Shown here: positions 17,132 through 25,734 of the stretch, piece after piece
Layout of the letters: every line of letters begins with the position of its first letter
Position numbering within the stretch: position 1 is the first letter of the stretch
From: an uncultured Bariatricus sp.
GTDB lineage: Bacteria; Bacillota; Clostridia; Lachnospirales; Lachnospiraceae
DNA: 34,882 nt
Reading direction: 5' to 3'
NCBI GenBank assembly: GCA_934307065.1
Contig: CAKRCD010000020.1
Span: forward strand, 1 to 34,882
Position numbers and translations under genes: made by a program
Notes under the pieces: model-generated
The model's database searches: none
Seen by the model: only the letters and a program-made list of their open reading frames with translations
What the model was told of the DNA's origin: nothing

Positions 17132-17193
17132 CTATTAACCACATCATTGTCAGAATAATTTTCAGATTGTCCTAAGACTTTTATATCTGAATC

Positions 17194-17736
17194 TTAAACT
17201 TCTTCGTCTGTTTTTGTTAAAACAGTGGATCTTGCAGCAGCCAGGCGGCGCTGTTCAATCACATTGTCCATGCTATCTTCTTTAACCAGAACTAATGCCT
17301 CAGTAGGACAAACTCTTACGCAAGCAGGTCCACCTTCAACACCAGCACAAAGGTCACATTTATTCGCAACGATTCTTTCACTTCCATCATTCTGTGTCTC
17401 ACCGTAAACACTTACCATATCGATGGCACCGAATGGACAAGCATGCATACAGTTCTTACATCCGATACAATCATCTGTATTAATGATAACCTTATGGTCA
17501 ACGATCTTAATACATTCTTCTGGACACACTGCCATACAAGCCGGGCTTTCACAATGCTTGCACTGTACTGGAACAGTGATTGTTGCTGTTTTTACCATAT
17601 GTAATTTAGGGTTAAACGTATAACCGTTTGGATCTAATTCAAAGATTGGTCTTTTTTCATGTGCAACTACACATCCAATCAAACATGTACGACATCCCAT
17701 ACATAAGTCTGGATTACCTTTTACGAAATAATTCAT
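17194..17736 (-). CDS. hycB: Four-cluster iron-sulfur protein, HycB-like (HDCR electron carrier)
   Basis: 180 residues with four 4Fe-4S motifs: CMGCRTCLIGC, CKHCESPACMAVCP, CIGCKNCMHACP and CDLCAGVEGGPACVRVCP. It is a paralogue of the downstream 186-residue protein and lies two bases after fdhF, so it is probably the first electron acceptor from FdhF. The tail (about residues 155-180, rich in Arg, Ala and Glu) looks helical, a feature used for filament contacts in HDCR. Which of the two corresponds to HycB3 or HycB4 cannot be decided by eye. Confidence 0.9.
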   Translation of the reverse strand: MNYFVKGNPDLCMGCRTCLIGCVVAHEKRPIFELDPNGYTFNPKLHMVKTATITVPVQCKHCESPACMAVCPEECIKIVDHKVIINTDDCIGCKNCMHACPFGAIDMVSVYGETQNDGSERIVANKCDLCAGVEGGPACVRVCPTEALVLVKEDSMDNVIEQRRLAAARSTVLTKTDEEV

Positions 17737-17738
17737 AA

Positions 17739-19976
17739 CTAGAATGCCCCCTTTCCATAACCTGAAGCAGGAGCTTCAACTCCGGCAACCTTCTGTTCGC
17801 CGACACATTTGATTCCCATTCTTTCACGAATTGAACGATATTCTGAAATAAGATATTTCTCAGCCCAATCCTGATCCGCGATTTTTTCTACACGGCAGTT
17901 ACAATATTTGAACTCTGGTGTATTGCTGACTGGGTCAAGGTTCTTACCAATCGTAAGCTCATTACAAGCTCCAATCCACCACTGATATGTCATGTAAGTA
18001 GCACCTTTGGCAACACGCTCTGTTGGAAGACATCTTGTCATACACCATCCACGTTTGTTAATAACCTTTACAAGATCACCTTCGTGAATATCAAGTGCTT
18101 TACAATCTTCTGGGTTCATCTGAATCCATCCTGGTTCATCTTCCAGGTTACGAAGCATACGGCAGTTACCTGTCATAGTACGAACGGAATAATGTCCTAC
18201 TTCACGAACAGTTGAGAACGAGAGTGGGAATTCTTCATTTTCCAATTCATATGGTGGACGCCACTCTGTTGCGTAGAATTTACCTTTTCCGTTCTTGTTA
18301 GCGAAATGTCCGTCCTTATGCAGATAAGAACTTCCTGTATCGCTCATATCTTTGCTTCGGCATGGCCACTGAACGCCACCGAGTTTTTCCATCTTCTCGT
18401 ATGTAGCACCTGTAAAGCTTGGGCAAAGGTCAATCAGTTCGTTCCAAATCTGTTCTGTGTTATCATAATGCATTGGATAACCCATCTTAGTTGAAACTTC
18501 ACAGATAATCTCCCAGTCAGTCTTAAGATCTTCTGACGGTTCCACGCATTTACGGATACGCTGGAAACCACGGTCACAGCTTGAATATACACCGTCATGT
18601 TCGCCCCATGCTGTTGATGGCAACAATACATCTGCAAATTCTGCTGTTTTATTCATATAAATATCCTGAAGGATTACAAAATCACACTTTTCAAGAGTTT
18701 CACGTACCTCTGCCAAATCTGGATCTGACTGTCCAGGATCTTCACCGAAGATATAGTAAGCGTGAATCTGTTTCATAGGGTCTTTTTCTTCCAATACCTT
18801 TTCAGGTACATGTGTAAGAGGTGTACCAATCTTATTAGAAAGTTTAACCCCCCAAGCTTTTTCGAATTTCTTCTGAACTTCTGGTTCAGTCACGTTCTGA
18901 TATCCAGGATAGCAGTTTGGAAGAACACCCATATCACAAGCACCCTGTACGTTGTTCTGTCCACGGACAGGTCCGATACCAGTTGCCCATTTTCCGAAGT
19001 TACCTGTCATAAGAGCCATATTAGCAAGTCCCTTAACAACGTCTACTGCCTGGCCGAACTGACAGACACCCATTCCGTAAAGGATCATGGCTGATTCTGC
19101 TTTTGCATACATTCTTGCACACTTGCGAATTGTTTCTGCCGGAACGTGACAAATTGGTTCAGCAACTTCCGGTGTATATTTCTTAATAACTTCAACAAAT
19201 TCATCAAAGCCTTCTGTATGCTCTGCGATGAAGTTTTCATCCATTAAGCCTTCTGTGTAAATAACATTACATAATGCATTTACAAGAGCAAGGTTTGAAC
19301 CACCCTTCAACTGTACGTGTAAGTCGGAAATACGTGCAGCTTCAATAACACGTGGGTCACATGTAATAAGCGTTGCGCCTTTCTGTTTCGCGCGGATAAT
19401 TCTTCTCTGAACGATTGGATGCGAATCTGCTCCATTATATCCAAAGTTGAAAATGAGCTTGGCGTCCTCGATTTCGTGAACACCCATGGACATTGCTCCT
19501 GAGCCCAGTGAGTACAGTAGCCCCGCTACTGAAGGAGCATGTCATATACGTGCGCAGTGATCGACGTTGTTTGTACCGATACATGCGCGCACGAATTTCT
19601 GCATAATATAGTTTGCTTCATTTCCAGGACCACGGGCACAACCTGTTCCCATGATAGCGTCTGGACCATATTTTTCCTTAATAGCAGTTAATTTATCTGC
19701 TACAAATGTAATTGCTTCATCCCATGAAACCTGTTCCAAAGGACTATTCTTACCGTTCTTACGAATCATTGGATGACGCAGCCTCTTAGTTAAGATCTGC
19801 GGATCATTTAAGTAATCCCATCCATAATGCCCCTTCAAGCAAAGAGTGGACTGATTCGTACGACCGTCTGCAGGTACAGCACCAATAATCTTATTGGCAT
19901 CAGTATCTACAGTAAACATAATCTGACAACCGGCACCGCAATATGGGCAAGTTGTCTGTACCTGTTTGATTGCCAT
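17739..19976 (-). CDS. fdhF: Selenocysteine formate dehydrogenase FdhF (HDCR catalytic subunit)
   Basis: A 745-residue protein when the UGA at 19542-19544 is read as selenocysteine (residue 145, context HCARI-U-HAPSVAG). It lacks the NuoG-like extension of the other FDH and starts with the single 4Fe-4S site TTCPYCGAGC (residues 9-18), like E. coli FdhF (715 residues, Sec140). The rest is the bis-MGD Mo/W cofactor domain. It reduces CO2 to formate or the reverse. AAGGAGG precedes the ATG. It heads an operon with two hycB and an [FeFe] hydrogenase gene, the HDCR set, and its leader carries a cofactor-riboswitch-like fold. Confidence 0.95.
19495..19538 (-). promoter_or_regulatory. Bacterial SECIS element of fdhF
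   Basis: GCTCCT (19533-19538) pairs with AGGAGC (19495-19500). Within it CAGTAGC (19525-19531) pairs with GCTACTG (19515-19521) around a GGG loop. The outer pairing and the distance to the UGA are the same as in fdhA, but the apical loop differs. Confidence 0.72.
19542..19544 (-). other. Selenocysteine UGA codon of fdhF
   Basis: It lies in the conserved FDH active-site context in a single continuous frame, followed by a SECIS hairpin. Confidence 0.93.
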
Positions 19977-19994
19977 ACTTAACCTCCTTCTCGC

Positions 19995-20105
19995 TTAACT
20001 GCTTCCTTTGCAAATGGGCAGGCAATGAGGTTTCCCTCATCCCCCTAAACGGAATGCGACCATGGATTAGATTCTCTTTAGGCCAACAAACTCGGAAACG
20101 GTTAA
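19995..20105 (-). ncRNA. Candidate Moco/Tuco (molybdenum or tungsten cofactor) riboswitch
   Basis: The fdhF leader folds into a closed structure. A 12-pair P1 helix with one mismatch joins UUAACCGUUUCC (20094-20105) and GGAAGCAGUUAA (19995-20006). CCUAAA/UUUAGG (20077-20082/20044-20049) forms an internal helix. AUGAGG-GAAA-CCUCAU (20025-20040) is a hairpin with a GNRA tetraloop. A UCCGAG run, a GCCUGCCC run and GGAAG match what I remember of the Moco RNA motif, which also has a GNRA loop. A long P3 hairpin is not evident, which would favour the Tuco variant. The match is from memory, not from a covariance model. Confidence 0.6.
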
Positions 20106-20137
20106 CACATCATTATTAATTAGCAAATTGCTCTTTG

Positions 20138-20157
20138 TTGATATAAATATATATCAA
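20138..20157. repeat. Inverted repeat in the fdhF leader
   Basis: TTGATATA-AATA-TATATCAA is a perfect 8-base inverted repeat between the promoter and the riboswitch-like fold. It is AT-rich and its role is unknown. Confidence 0.4.
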
Positions 20158-20232
20158 ATTGCGTGTTTTTTCAACACATCTTAATAAATTATTAATCAAT
20201 TTTATTAATACATATATTAAAGCATTCCGATA

Positions 20233-20270
20233 ATAGACAAATTTTATAATAAGTGCTATTTGATTTTCAA
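20233..20270 (-). promoter_or_regulatory. Promoter of the fdhF/HDCR operon with shared operator-like element
   Basis: Minus strand: TTGAAA (20265-20270), 16 bases, TATAAA (20243-20248). The element 20233-20247 overlaps the -10 box and matches 14 of 15 bases of the palindrome centre and arm at 12254-12268 of the fdhA operon. The predicted leader is about 260 bases. Confidence 0.6.
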
Positions 20271-20301
20271 ATAAATCTTTTTAGTTTTATCCACTGTAAT
20301 C

Positions 20302-20337
20302 AAAAAGGGAATGCTACTTTTTGTAACATTCCCTTTT
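20302..20337 (-). terminator. Terminator of the Mrp-like/DUF1576/MOSC operon
   Basis: GGGAATG (20307-20313) pairs with CATTCCC (20327-20333), extended by A/T pairs and an inner TAC/GTA. On the minus strand it is followed by TTTTT. It lies about 25 bases after the MOSC stop codon. Confidence 0.85.
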
Positions 20338-20361
20338 ATCAGTCATTTATATTTTGAGTAA

Positions 20362-20790
20362 TTATTCTTTGTAAATAGGCTCGCCTTCGGTCAAAATACC
20401 TACATGTTTTACTCTACAGAACACAAAAAATTCTTCCATTGGACTGCATACTGTTTCTCCAGTAAATTCTTCCATTCCTTCCCACTGTGCGCCAATCTTC
20501 GAAACCTCTAACATGACGTCTTCACACCGGAACTTATCTCCTACATGAATATCAGACCAGTCTAATCCTTCTACTACCAGATTTTCTCCGAATCTTCCAT
20601 AGCAGACAGGTTCATTTTTCTGTTCAAAGAAGTACTTTACCACTTCATACGGAAGCATGCTGACCTGCTTTACACCGTTTCCGCAATGAACATCACCGGA
20701 AAGTCCACTCGGTGTCACATTATTCTGATGAATATTCTTTGCACTCTGATGCTCTTGTTTGCTAACGCATACACATTTTAATATACCCAT
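20362..20790 (-). CDS. MOSC domain protein
   Basis: The 142-residue protein is essentially a single MOSC domain (molybdenum cofactor sulfurase C-terminal), with GRFGENLVVEGLDWSDIHVG around residues 65-85 being typical. MOSC proteins are thought to bind the molybdenum cofactor or carry sulfur for Mo/W enzymes. It is last in the long operon, starting 12 bases after the DUF1576-like gene, and lies directly before the promoter region of the fdhF operon. A role in maturing the FDH cofactor is inferred from this position. Confidence 0.82.
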   Translation of the reverse strand: MGILKCVCVSKQEHQSAKNIHQNNVTPSGLSGDVHCGNGVKQVSMLPYEVVKYFFEQKNEPVCYGRFGENLVVEGLDWSDIHVGDKFRCEDVMLEVSKIGAQWEGMEEFTGETVCSPMEEFFVFCRVKHVGILTEGEPIYKE

Positions 20791-20802
20791 TGATTTTCCA
20801 TC

Positions 20803-22173
20803 CTATTTTGCAGCCTTTGCTGCTTTTCTTTCTTCTTTTGTTTTTGTGTAGCACTCCAGTACCGGGATCAAAAGGAAAGCAACGATTCCATCGGTGAAAC
20901 CACCATTGTAGAGGCAGAACCCACCATGCCATAACGGAACATTCAGTACAAGTAACGCATGCATGGCACCGGCAATTACGCCTGGCCAGAATCCCCATTT
21001 ACCTGCAATCGGTGCAAGACCGCTGGCGAAGCAAAGTCCTACCAAGATTCCCTGTGTAGTAAGTGTCCAGTTCTGAGCTTCTGTAATACCTGCAACGTAC
21101 ATAAAGAACGGCAGGAAAGATGCTACTGCGTAGCCAACCATGATTGGGAATACGGTTCTTGGCTGTGCCCCCTGTGCAACGAATGCATACATACACATAA
21201 TTGCTCCCATAGTTGCTCCGGTAAATTTAGCACCTGTAAATACAAGGTTTCCATCTACCATTGTCATACCCTGTACGATGTTATAGTAAGCAAGAATGAA
21301 GAGACCATACATACCAAAGTTTACCAATGTAACCGGCATACCGAATGTTGATGTATAATCGGTTTTATATCCATCACTTACCCACAATTTCTTATAATCT
21401 TTGAAACAATTCTTATCTAATTTGTAAGCGACTGCCAGACAGATTACAAATACAATTAAGAAGAATACGTTGACAAATAATTTTTCACCGTCGCCTAAGT
21501 TTGTATTTGTAGGAACTTCTACACCCGGTGCTTTGTAAAGAATACAAAATACTAAAAATGCTAAGAATCCTGCTGCTGGTCCTGCACTGTACAAATCATA
21601 CCCTTTATGGAAGTTTGGTGCGTGTGCACAAAGAGAAGGCATTGTACATCCAACAAAGATACCAAGGATAAGTGCAAGAATCAGACCATGCAGTGTAAAT
21701 CCACTTGTCTCCAGGTTTGGATATCTGAACATTAATTCTCCTGCAAATGGTGCAAGTGCAGTTGAGAACATTGCAAGGTTTGCAACGCTTCCGAAGGACA
21801 CTTTCTTAATTTTTGAATATATCCATACTCCTAGGAAGAATGGCCATACTGTCACAAATGTCATACCAAACGTCGCGAACCCTACATTCAACCAGTAGGC
21901 TGCTACTGTAAGTCCTGTACATTTTGCTTTTGACACCCATAAAATGAAGCAACAGGCAAGACCAACCATACCGGTATTTAAGAATGCTGCTCCAAGACCT
22001 CCAAGTACGAAATAATCCATCGTAAACTGGGATGGGCTTGTGCAGATTTTAATAAATCCAGGAATTAAATTTCCCAGATCACCGGCGCATAATGCACCGA
22101 TGATAAAGGCAATTGAAAAGCCTAAAAGAACCCTAAATATCACTTTACTATTATTTTCAGCTGTGTTTTCCAT
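20803..22173 (-). CDS. Polytopic membrane protein, DUF1576-like, putative transporter
   Basis: 456 residues with about ten or more hydrophobic segments and a Lys-rich cytosolic tail. It resembles the uncharacterised DUF1576 family, as judged from memory. The sequence contains an internal repeat: residues 189-207 (HKGYDLYSAGPAAGFLAFL) align with 416-434 (HGGFCLYNGGFTDGIVAFL). APFAGE (141-146) matches APIAGK (387-392). This suggests a two-fold repeat as in many carriers, with a His in each half. AAAGGAA precedes the ATG. It is cotranscribed with the Mrp-like genes and a MOSC gene, next to HDCR. Transport of formate or another small anion is a hypothesis only. Confidence 0.65.
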   Translation of the reverse strand: MENTAENNSKVIFRVLLGFSIAFIIGALCAGDLGNLIPGFIKICTSPSQFTMDYFVLGGLGAAFLNTGMVGLACCFILWVSKAKCTGLTVAAYWLNVGFATFGMTFVTVWPFFLGVWIYSKIKKVSFGSVANLAMFSTALAPFAGELMFRYPNLETSGFTLHGLILALILGIFVGCTMPSLCAHAPNFHKGYDLYSAGPAAGFLAFLVFCILYKAPGVEVPTNTNLGDGEKLFVNVFFLIVFVICLAVAYKLDKNCFKDYKKLWVSDGYKTDYTSTFGMPVTLVNFGMYGLFILAYYNIVQGMTMVDGNLVFTGAKFTGATMGAIMCMYAFVAQGAQPRTVFPIMVGYAVASFLPFFMYVAGITEAQNWTLTTQGILVGLCFASGLAPIAGKWGFWPGVIAGAMHALLVLNVPLWHGGFCLYNGGFTDGIVAFLLIPVLECYTKTKEERKAAKAAK

Positions 22174-22230
22174 AGTATCATTCCTTTCTAGTTAAACCTG
22201 ACAGTTAAAAACTAACATGATTTTTTGTTT

Positions 22231-24216
22231 TTACACAATCACAAATAACATATAAATTAAGGCACCACACAGTCCCATGCAGAATAGCAATAAACTGAAT
22301 GATAAACTGTTTGTAATTTCTCTCTGTATTCTTTGTACTTTCGTTTCTTTACGCATATAAGCGAATTCGACAATACGGGCTGGTACCGATTTCGGTTTGA
22401 ATACAGTTTTCTTTGCAACATATGCCAGTGTATCTACCAGGCTGTCGCAGATTCTGCTGCAGAATGCTCCAATAAACGGAAGTATCGTAAGTATCAGCGG
22501 ACGATAGATTAAATCTTCCAAATCCAGCTTAGCCGGCCATGCATTGATATAAACTTTATTTCCATTTTCATCTTCTTCCATGAGGCATTTACGGATAATC
22601 AGGAAATAAACGATTGCTCCAATTGCAAGGGAAGCAAGTCCACCCCTGATATTTGTCCACGAGAAGTAATTTACAGCCTCTGCCGGGTCTTCTCCATGCA
22701 TGAATCCCTGTCCCATACCTGCAATGCCATTCATCAGCTTGTATGGAAGCATTCCAAGTGCAGGAAGAATCACTGCCGAACCAAGTAATGCAAATGTGCT
22801 TTCTTTATTCATGTATTTTCCATTTGAAGCATCCATCTTTTCCTGATTGTATGGATTTTTTTCAATGAAAATAGCAACATAAAGCTTTGTCATATATGCA
22901 GCTGTCAAACCACCTGAGAACAGGAAGATTGCTTCCACAATCTGGAAGAATCTTGCCCATACGGTATAATCTTCAAACATCCAGATATATTCTACGATAC
23001 TTTCATGAATCAAAGTCTTGCTGATATATCCATTCCATAACGGCATACCGATAATCCCGAGTACACCCATCAGGAATATGAAGTTAAGTAAAGGTTTTTT
23101 CCGTCCAAATCCCCGGATTTCATTCAAATCCAACTTATGAAGATTCATAAAGATTGCACCTGCTGCCATAAACAGAACCAATTTGATTAATGAATGGTTC
23201 ACCATATGAAGCAGTGTACCTCTTACTGCAAGTGCATTGTGATGGCCTAGAAGCCCCTGCATTCCAGCCCCAGTTAAAATAAATCCAATCTGTGACATAG
23301 ATGAGCACGCAAGTGTACGCTTCAAATCAATTGAGAATACAGCAAGTACCGCTCCGAGGAACATAGTAATTACTCCGATACAGAGAATTAAGAATCCCCA
23401 TTTCTCATCATGCAAGAAAATGTTCGAACCAATTACAAGAATTCCGAATACACCTGATTTTGTAAGGATACCTGACAATAATGCAGATGCCGGTGCCGGT
23501 GCTACTGGATGGGCTTTTGGCAGCCAGATATGTAATGGGAACATACCTGCTTTTGCCCCGAATCCGAACAGCATCAATGCAGATGCTGCGTACAGTACAC
23601 CTTTGTTTTCATAATTTTCACATGCTTCTAACAGTAAATCCATATCAAGAGTTCCTACTGCATTGTACAGGAGGAAAAGTCCCATCAGCATAACCATACC
23701 ACCAAGTACTGCTACTGCAAGATAGGTATCACCTGCCCGCATAGCTGCAGGTTTCTCGTCATGAACAACCATAAGATAAGAAGCCATTGACATTACTTCG
23801 AAGAAGATAAACGTTGTAAATAAATCCGCTGAAAGAAATACGCCAACTGTTCCTCCGAAGGTGATAAGTAAGAATAAATAATATCTGTTTCTGTTTCTGT
23901 AGTGTGAGAAATATTCTCTTGAGAATATCGTTGTCATCATCCACATCAGAGCTGCAATTCCACCATAGATAGCACGGAATCCGTCCATCTTAAGATACAA
24001 GCCTTTCAAACAGAAATCATTCAATCTAAATGCGTACTCTGCTCCATTTGCAACCTTCACAAACAAATAAGCGAAAATCACAAATTCTAAAATGCAGACA
24101 AAATCAGCAAAGTAATCTCTTGCTTTCTTGTTCTGTCTTCCGATTAAATAGCTGACAAATGCACCTAATATAGGCCAAAACGCTAAGAATAGTAAAATAA
24201 TATCGCCTGTCATCAT
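22231..24216 (-). CDS. NuoL/EchA-like proton/ion-conducting subunit with C-terminal extension
   Basis: 661 residues, the largest of four antiporter-like subunits. The ion-path residues of the NuoL/M/N family are present: Glu140 (FFEVMSMASYL), Lys222 (FGAKAGMFPLHIWLPKAHP) and Lys345 (NHSLIKLVLFMAAGAI). After the ~14-helix core, a C-terminal extension of about 150 residues contains further helices, as in NuoL/EchA/HyfB. It would conduct H+ or Na+ in the cytoplasmic membrane. It is the last of the four tandem subunit genes, 16 bases after the previous one, and precedes the DUF1576-like gene. Confidence 0.9.
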   Translation of the reverse strand: MMTGDIILLFLAFWPILGAFVSYLIGRQNKKARDYFADFVCILEFVIFAYLFVKVANGAEYAFRLNDFCLKGLYLKMDGFRAIYGGIAALMWMMTTIFSREYFSHYRNRNRYYLFLLITFGGTVGVFLSADLFTTFIFFEVMSMASYLMVVHDEKPAAMRAGDTYLAVAVLGGMVMLMGLFLLYNAVGTLDMDLLLEACENYENKGVLYAASALMLFGFGAKAGMFPLHIWLPKAHPVAPAPASALLSGILTKSGVFGILVIGSNIFLHDEKWGFLILCIGVITMFLGAVLAVFSIDLKRTLACSSMSQIGFILTGAGMQGLLGHHNALAVRGTLLHMVNHSLIKLVLFMAAGAIFMNLHKLDLNEIRGFGRKKPLLNFIFLMGVLGIIGMPLWNGYISKTLIHESIVEYIWMFEDYTVWARFFQIVEAIFLFSGGLTAAYMTKLYVAIFIEKNPYNQEKMDASNGKYMNKESTFALLGSAVILPALGMLPYKLMNGIAGMGQGFMHGEDPAEAVNYFSWTNIRGGLASLAIGAIVYFLIIRKCLMEEDENGNKVYINAWPAKLDLEDLIYRPLILTILPFIGAFCSRICDSLVDTLAYVAKKTVFKPKSVPARIVEFAYMRKETKVQRIQREITNSLSFSLLLFCMGLCGALIYMLFVIV

Positions 24217-24232
24217 CTCACTCCTTTCTTCC

Positions 24233-25723
24233 CTATATCAGACCTGTAGCTACACTACGGAAAAACGTTAACAGAGGTGCTGAATGCAAACCGAAGATTA
24301 GCATAACCACACAAAGAATAATGAGTGGTGCTTTCATATAATAATTCGGATCTTCTACGTTTGCAATGGTATTATAGTCGAAATCAGCACCCGGAAAATA
24401 TGCTTTTATCACAATTGTGAAAAGATAAATTGCTGTCAGGATTGCCGAAATCATCAGTGCTACTACTCCGAGTACACCAACCATACCAATTGTTCCTTCT
24501 TTCACTGTATCTATCGCGGCTATTGCCAGACTATATTTACTAACAAATCCGCAGAGCCCCGGTACACCAACCAGTGCGAGGGAACCAATTGTGAAGCATG
24601 CCATTGTAACCGGCATCTTTCTTCCAAAACCTTTAATCTGATATACAAATTCTCTGTGTGTCTTGTACATAATTGCGCCCGCACAGAAGAAGAGGCAGAT
24701 TTTCATAACACCATGGAAAATCATGTGCGCTAATCCTGCGGCTAATCCTTCTGGAGTCATCATGGTGACACCAAGTAAAATGTATGACAAATTACTTACT
24801 GTAGAATAAGCAAGTCTTCTCTTCAAATGCTGTTCCTTAACCGCCATAGAAGAACCAAATACAATTGTGATAATTGCCAAAGAAGCCACCACATAATGTA
24901 CCCATGTTCCGGAGAGGAAATCCGTACCGAATCCGTAATATGTTACACGAATAATTGCAAATACACCTGCTTTTACAACCGCAACCGCATGTAACAATGC
25001 AGTTACAGGTGTTGGCGCAACACCAGCTGTCGGAAGCCATCCATGGAATGGAAATACTGCTGCTTTTACACCAAATCCCAAGAATGCTACTAAATAAGCA
25101 ATCAGCAGCCAGTTTTCATTCATCCCTACATTTCCTTTTGCCAGAAGACCACCGAAAGTAAAATCGGTAGTTCCTGCTGCCGCATAAAGTACCATCACTC
25201 CCATAAATGCAAAAGCCGCACCGGCAATAGAATAAATCAAATATTTTCTTCCTGCATGGATTGCTTTCTCATCCATGGCATGCATGATAATCGGAAGTGT
25301 AATCAAGGTCAATAATTCATAGCACAGATACATGGTAATCAGATTGGCTGAGAACGCAACCCCCAGTGCTACACCATAAGTCATGGTATAATATGTAAAG
25401 AATGTGTTTTCTTTTCCTTCATGCTTCATATATTCAAATGCAAAGCAGCTTGCAAGTGGCCAAAGTCCGGCAAGAAGACCTCCAAACACCATTGACAGTC
25501 CGTCTATACGGAATGCAATGGAAATACTTGAACTGAGCGGTACTACAGTCAATGTTCCTTCTGGTCTGTTAAAGAGCATAAAGAACACAAGCACTGAAGT
25601 CAGTAAAACAACAGAAATTACATACTTTTCTCTGTTTGTTCCCTTTTCAAAATGGAACAATGGTATAATTGCTCCACCCAGAATTGGTAATAGCATTGCT
25701 ATTAATATAAATATTGGACTCAT
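24233..25723 (-). CDS. MrpD/NuoM-like ion-conducting subunit (tandem paralogue 2)
   Basis: 496 residues with ~14 hydrophobic segments and family ion-path residues Glu136 (CYELLTLITLP), Lys220 (FGVKAAVFPFHGWLP) and a Lys in FHGVMKICLFFCAG. It is clearly similar along its length to the neighbouring 490-residue protein, including a shared PGADFDY motif near the C-terminus. The pair therefore arose by tandem duplication. It lies 11 bases after its paralogue. It would be a membrane ion-channel module of the Mrp/Mbh-like complex. Confidence 0.9.
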   Translation of the reverse strand: MSPIFILIAMLLPILGGAIIPLFHFEKGTNREKYVISVVLLTSVLVFFMLFNRPEGTLTVVPLSSSISIAFRIDGLSMVFGGLLAGLWPLASCFAFEYMKHEGKENTFFTYYTMTYGVALGVAFSANLITMYLCYELLTLITLPIIMHAMDEKAIHAGRKYLIYSIAGAAFAFMGVMVLYAAAGTTDFTFGGLLAKGNVGMNENWLLIAYLVAFLGFGVKAAVFPFHGWLPTAGVAPTPVTALLHAVAVVKAGVFAIIRVTYYGFGTDFLSGTWVHYVVASLAIITIVFGSSMAVKEQHLKRRLAYSTVSNLSYILLGVTMMTPEGLAAGLAHMIFHGVMKICLFFCAGAIMYKTHREFVYQIKGFGRKMPVTMACFTIGSLALVGVPGLCGFVSKYSLAIAAIDTVKEGTIGMVGVLGVVALMISAILTAIYLFTIVIKAYFPGADFDYNTIANVEDPNYYMKAPLIILCVVMLIFGLHSAPLLTFFRSVATGLI

Positions 25724-25734
25724 ACTTTATCCTC

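Noticed and set aside
19542..19544. In-frame stop splitting the second formate dehydrogenase
   Set aside because: Same reasoning: UGA in the CARI-U-HAPSVAG context with a following hairpin.
20138..20157. FNR/CRP-type site in the fdhF leader
   Set aside because: TTGAT and ATCAA are present but separated by 10 bases instead of 4; it is AT-rich and may be chance.
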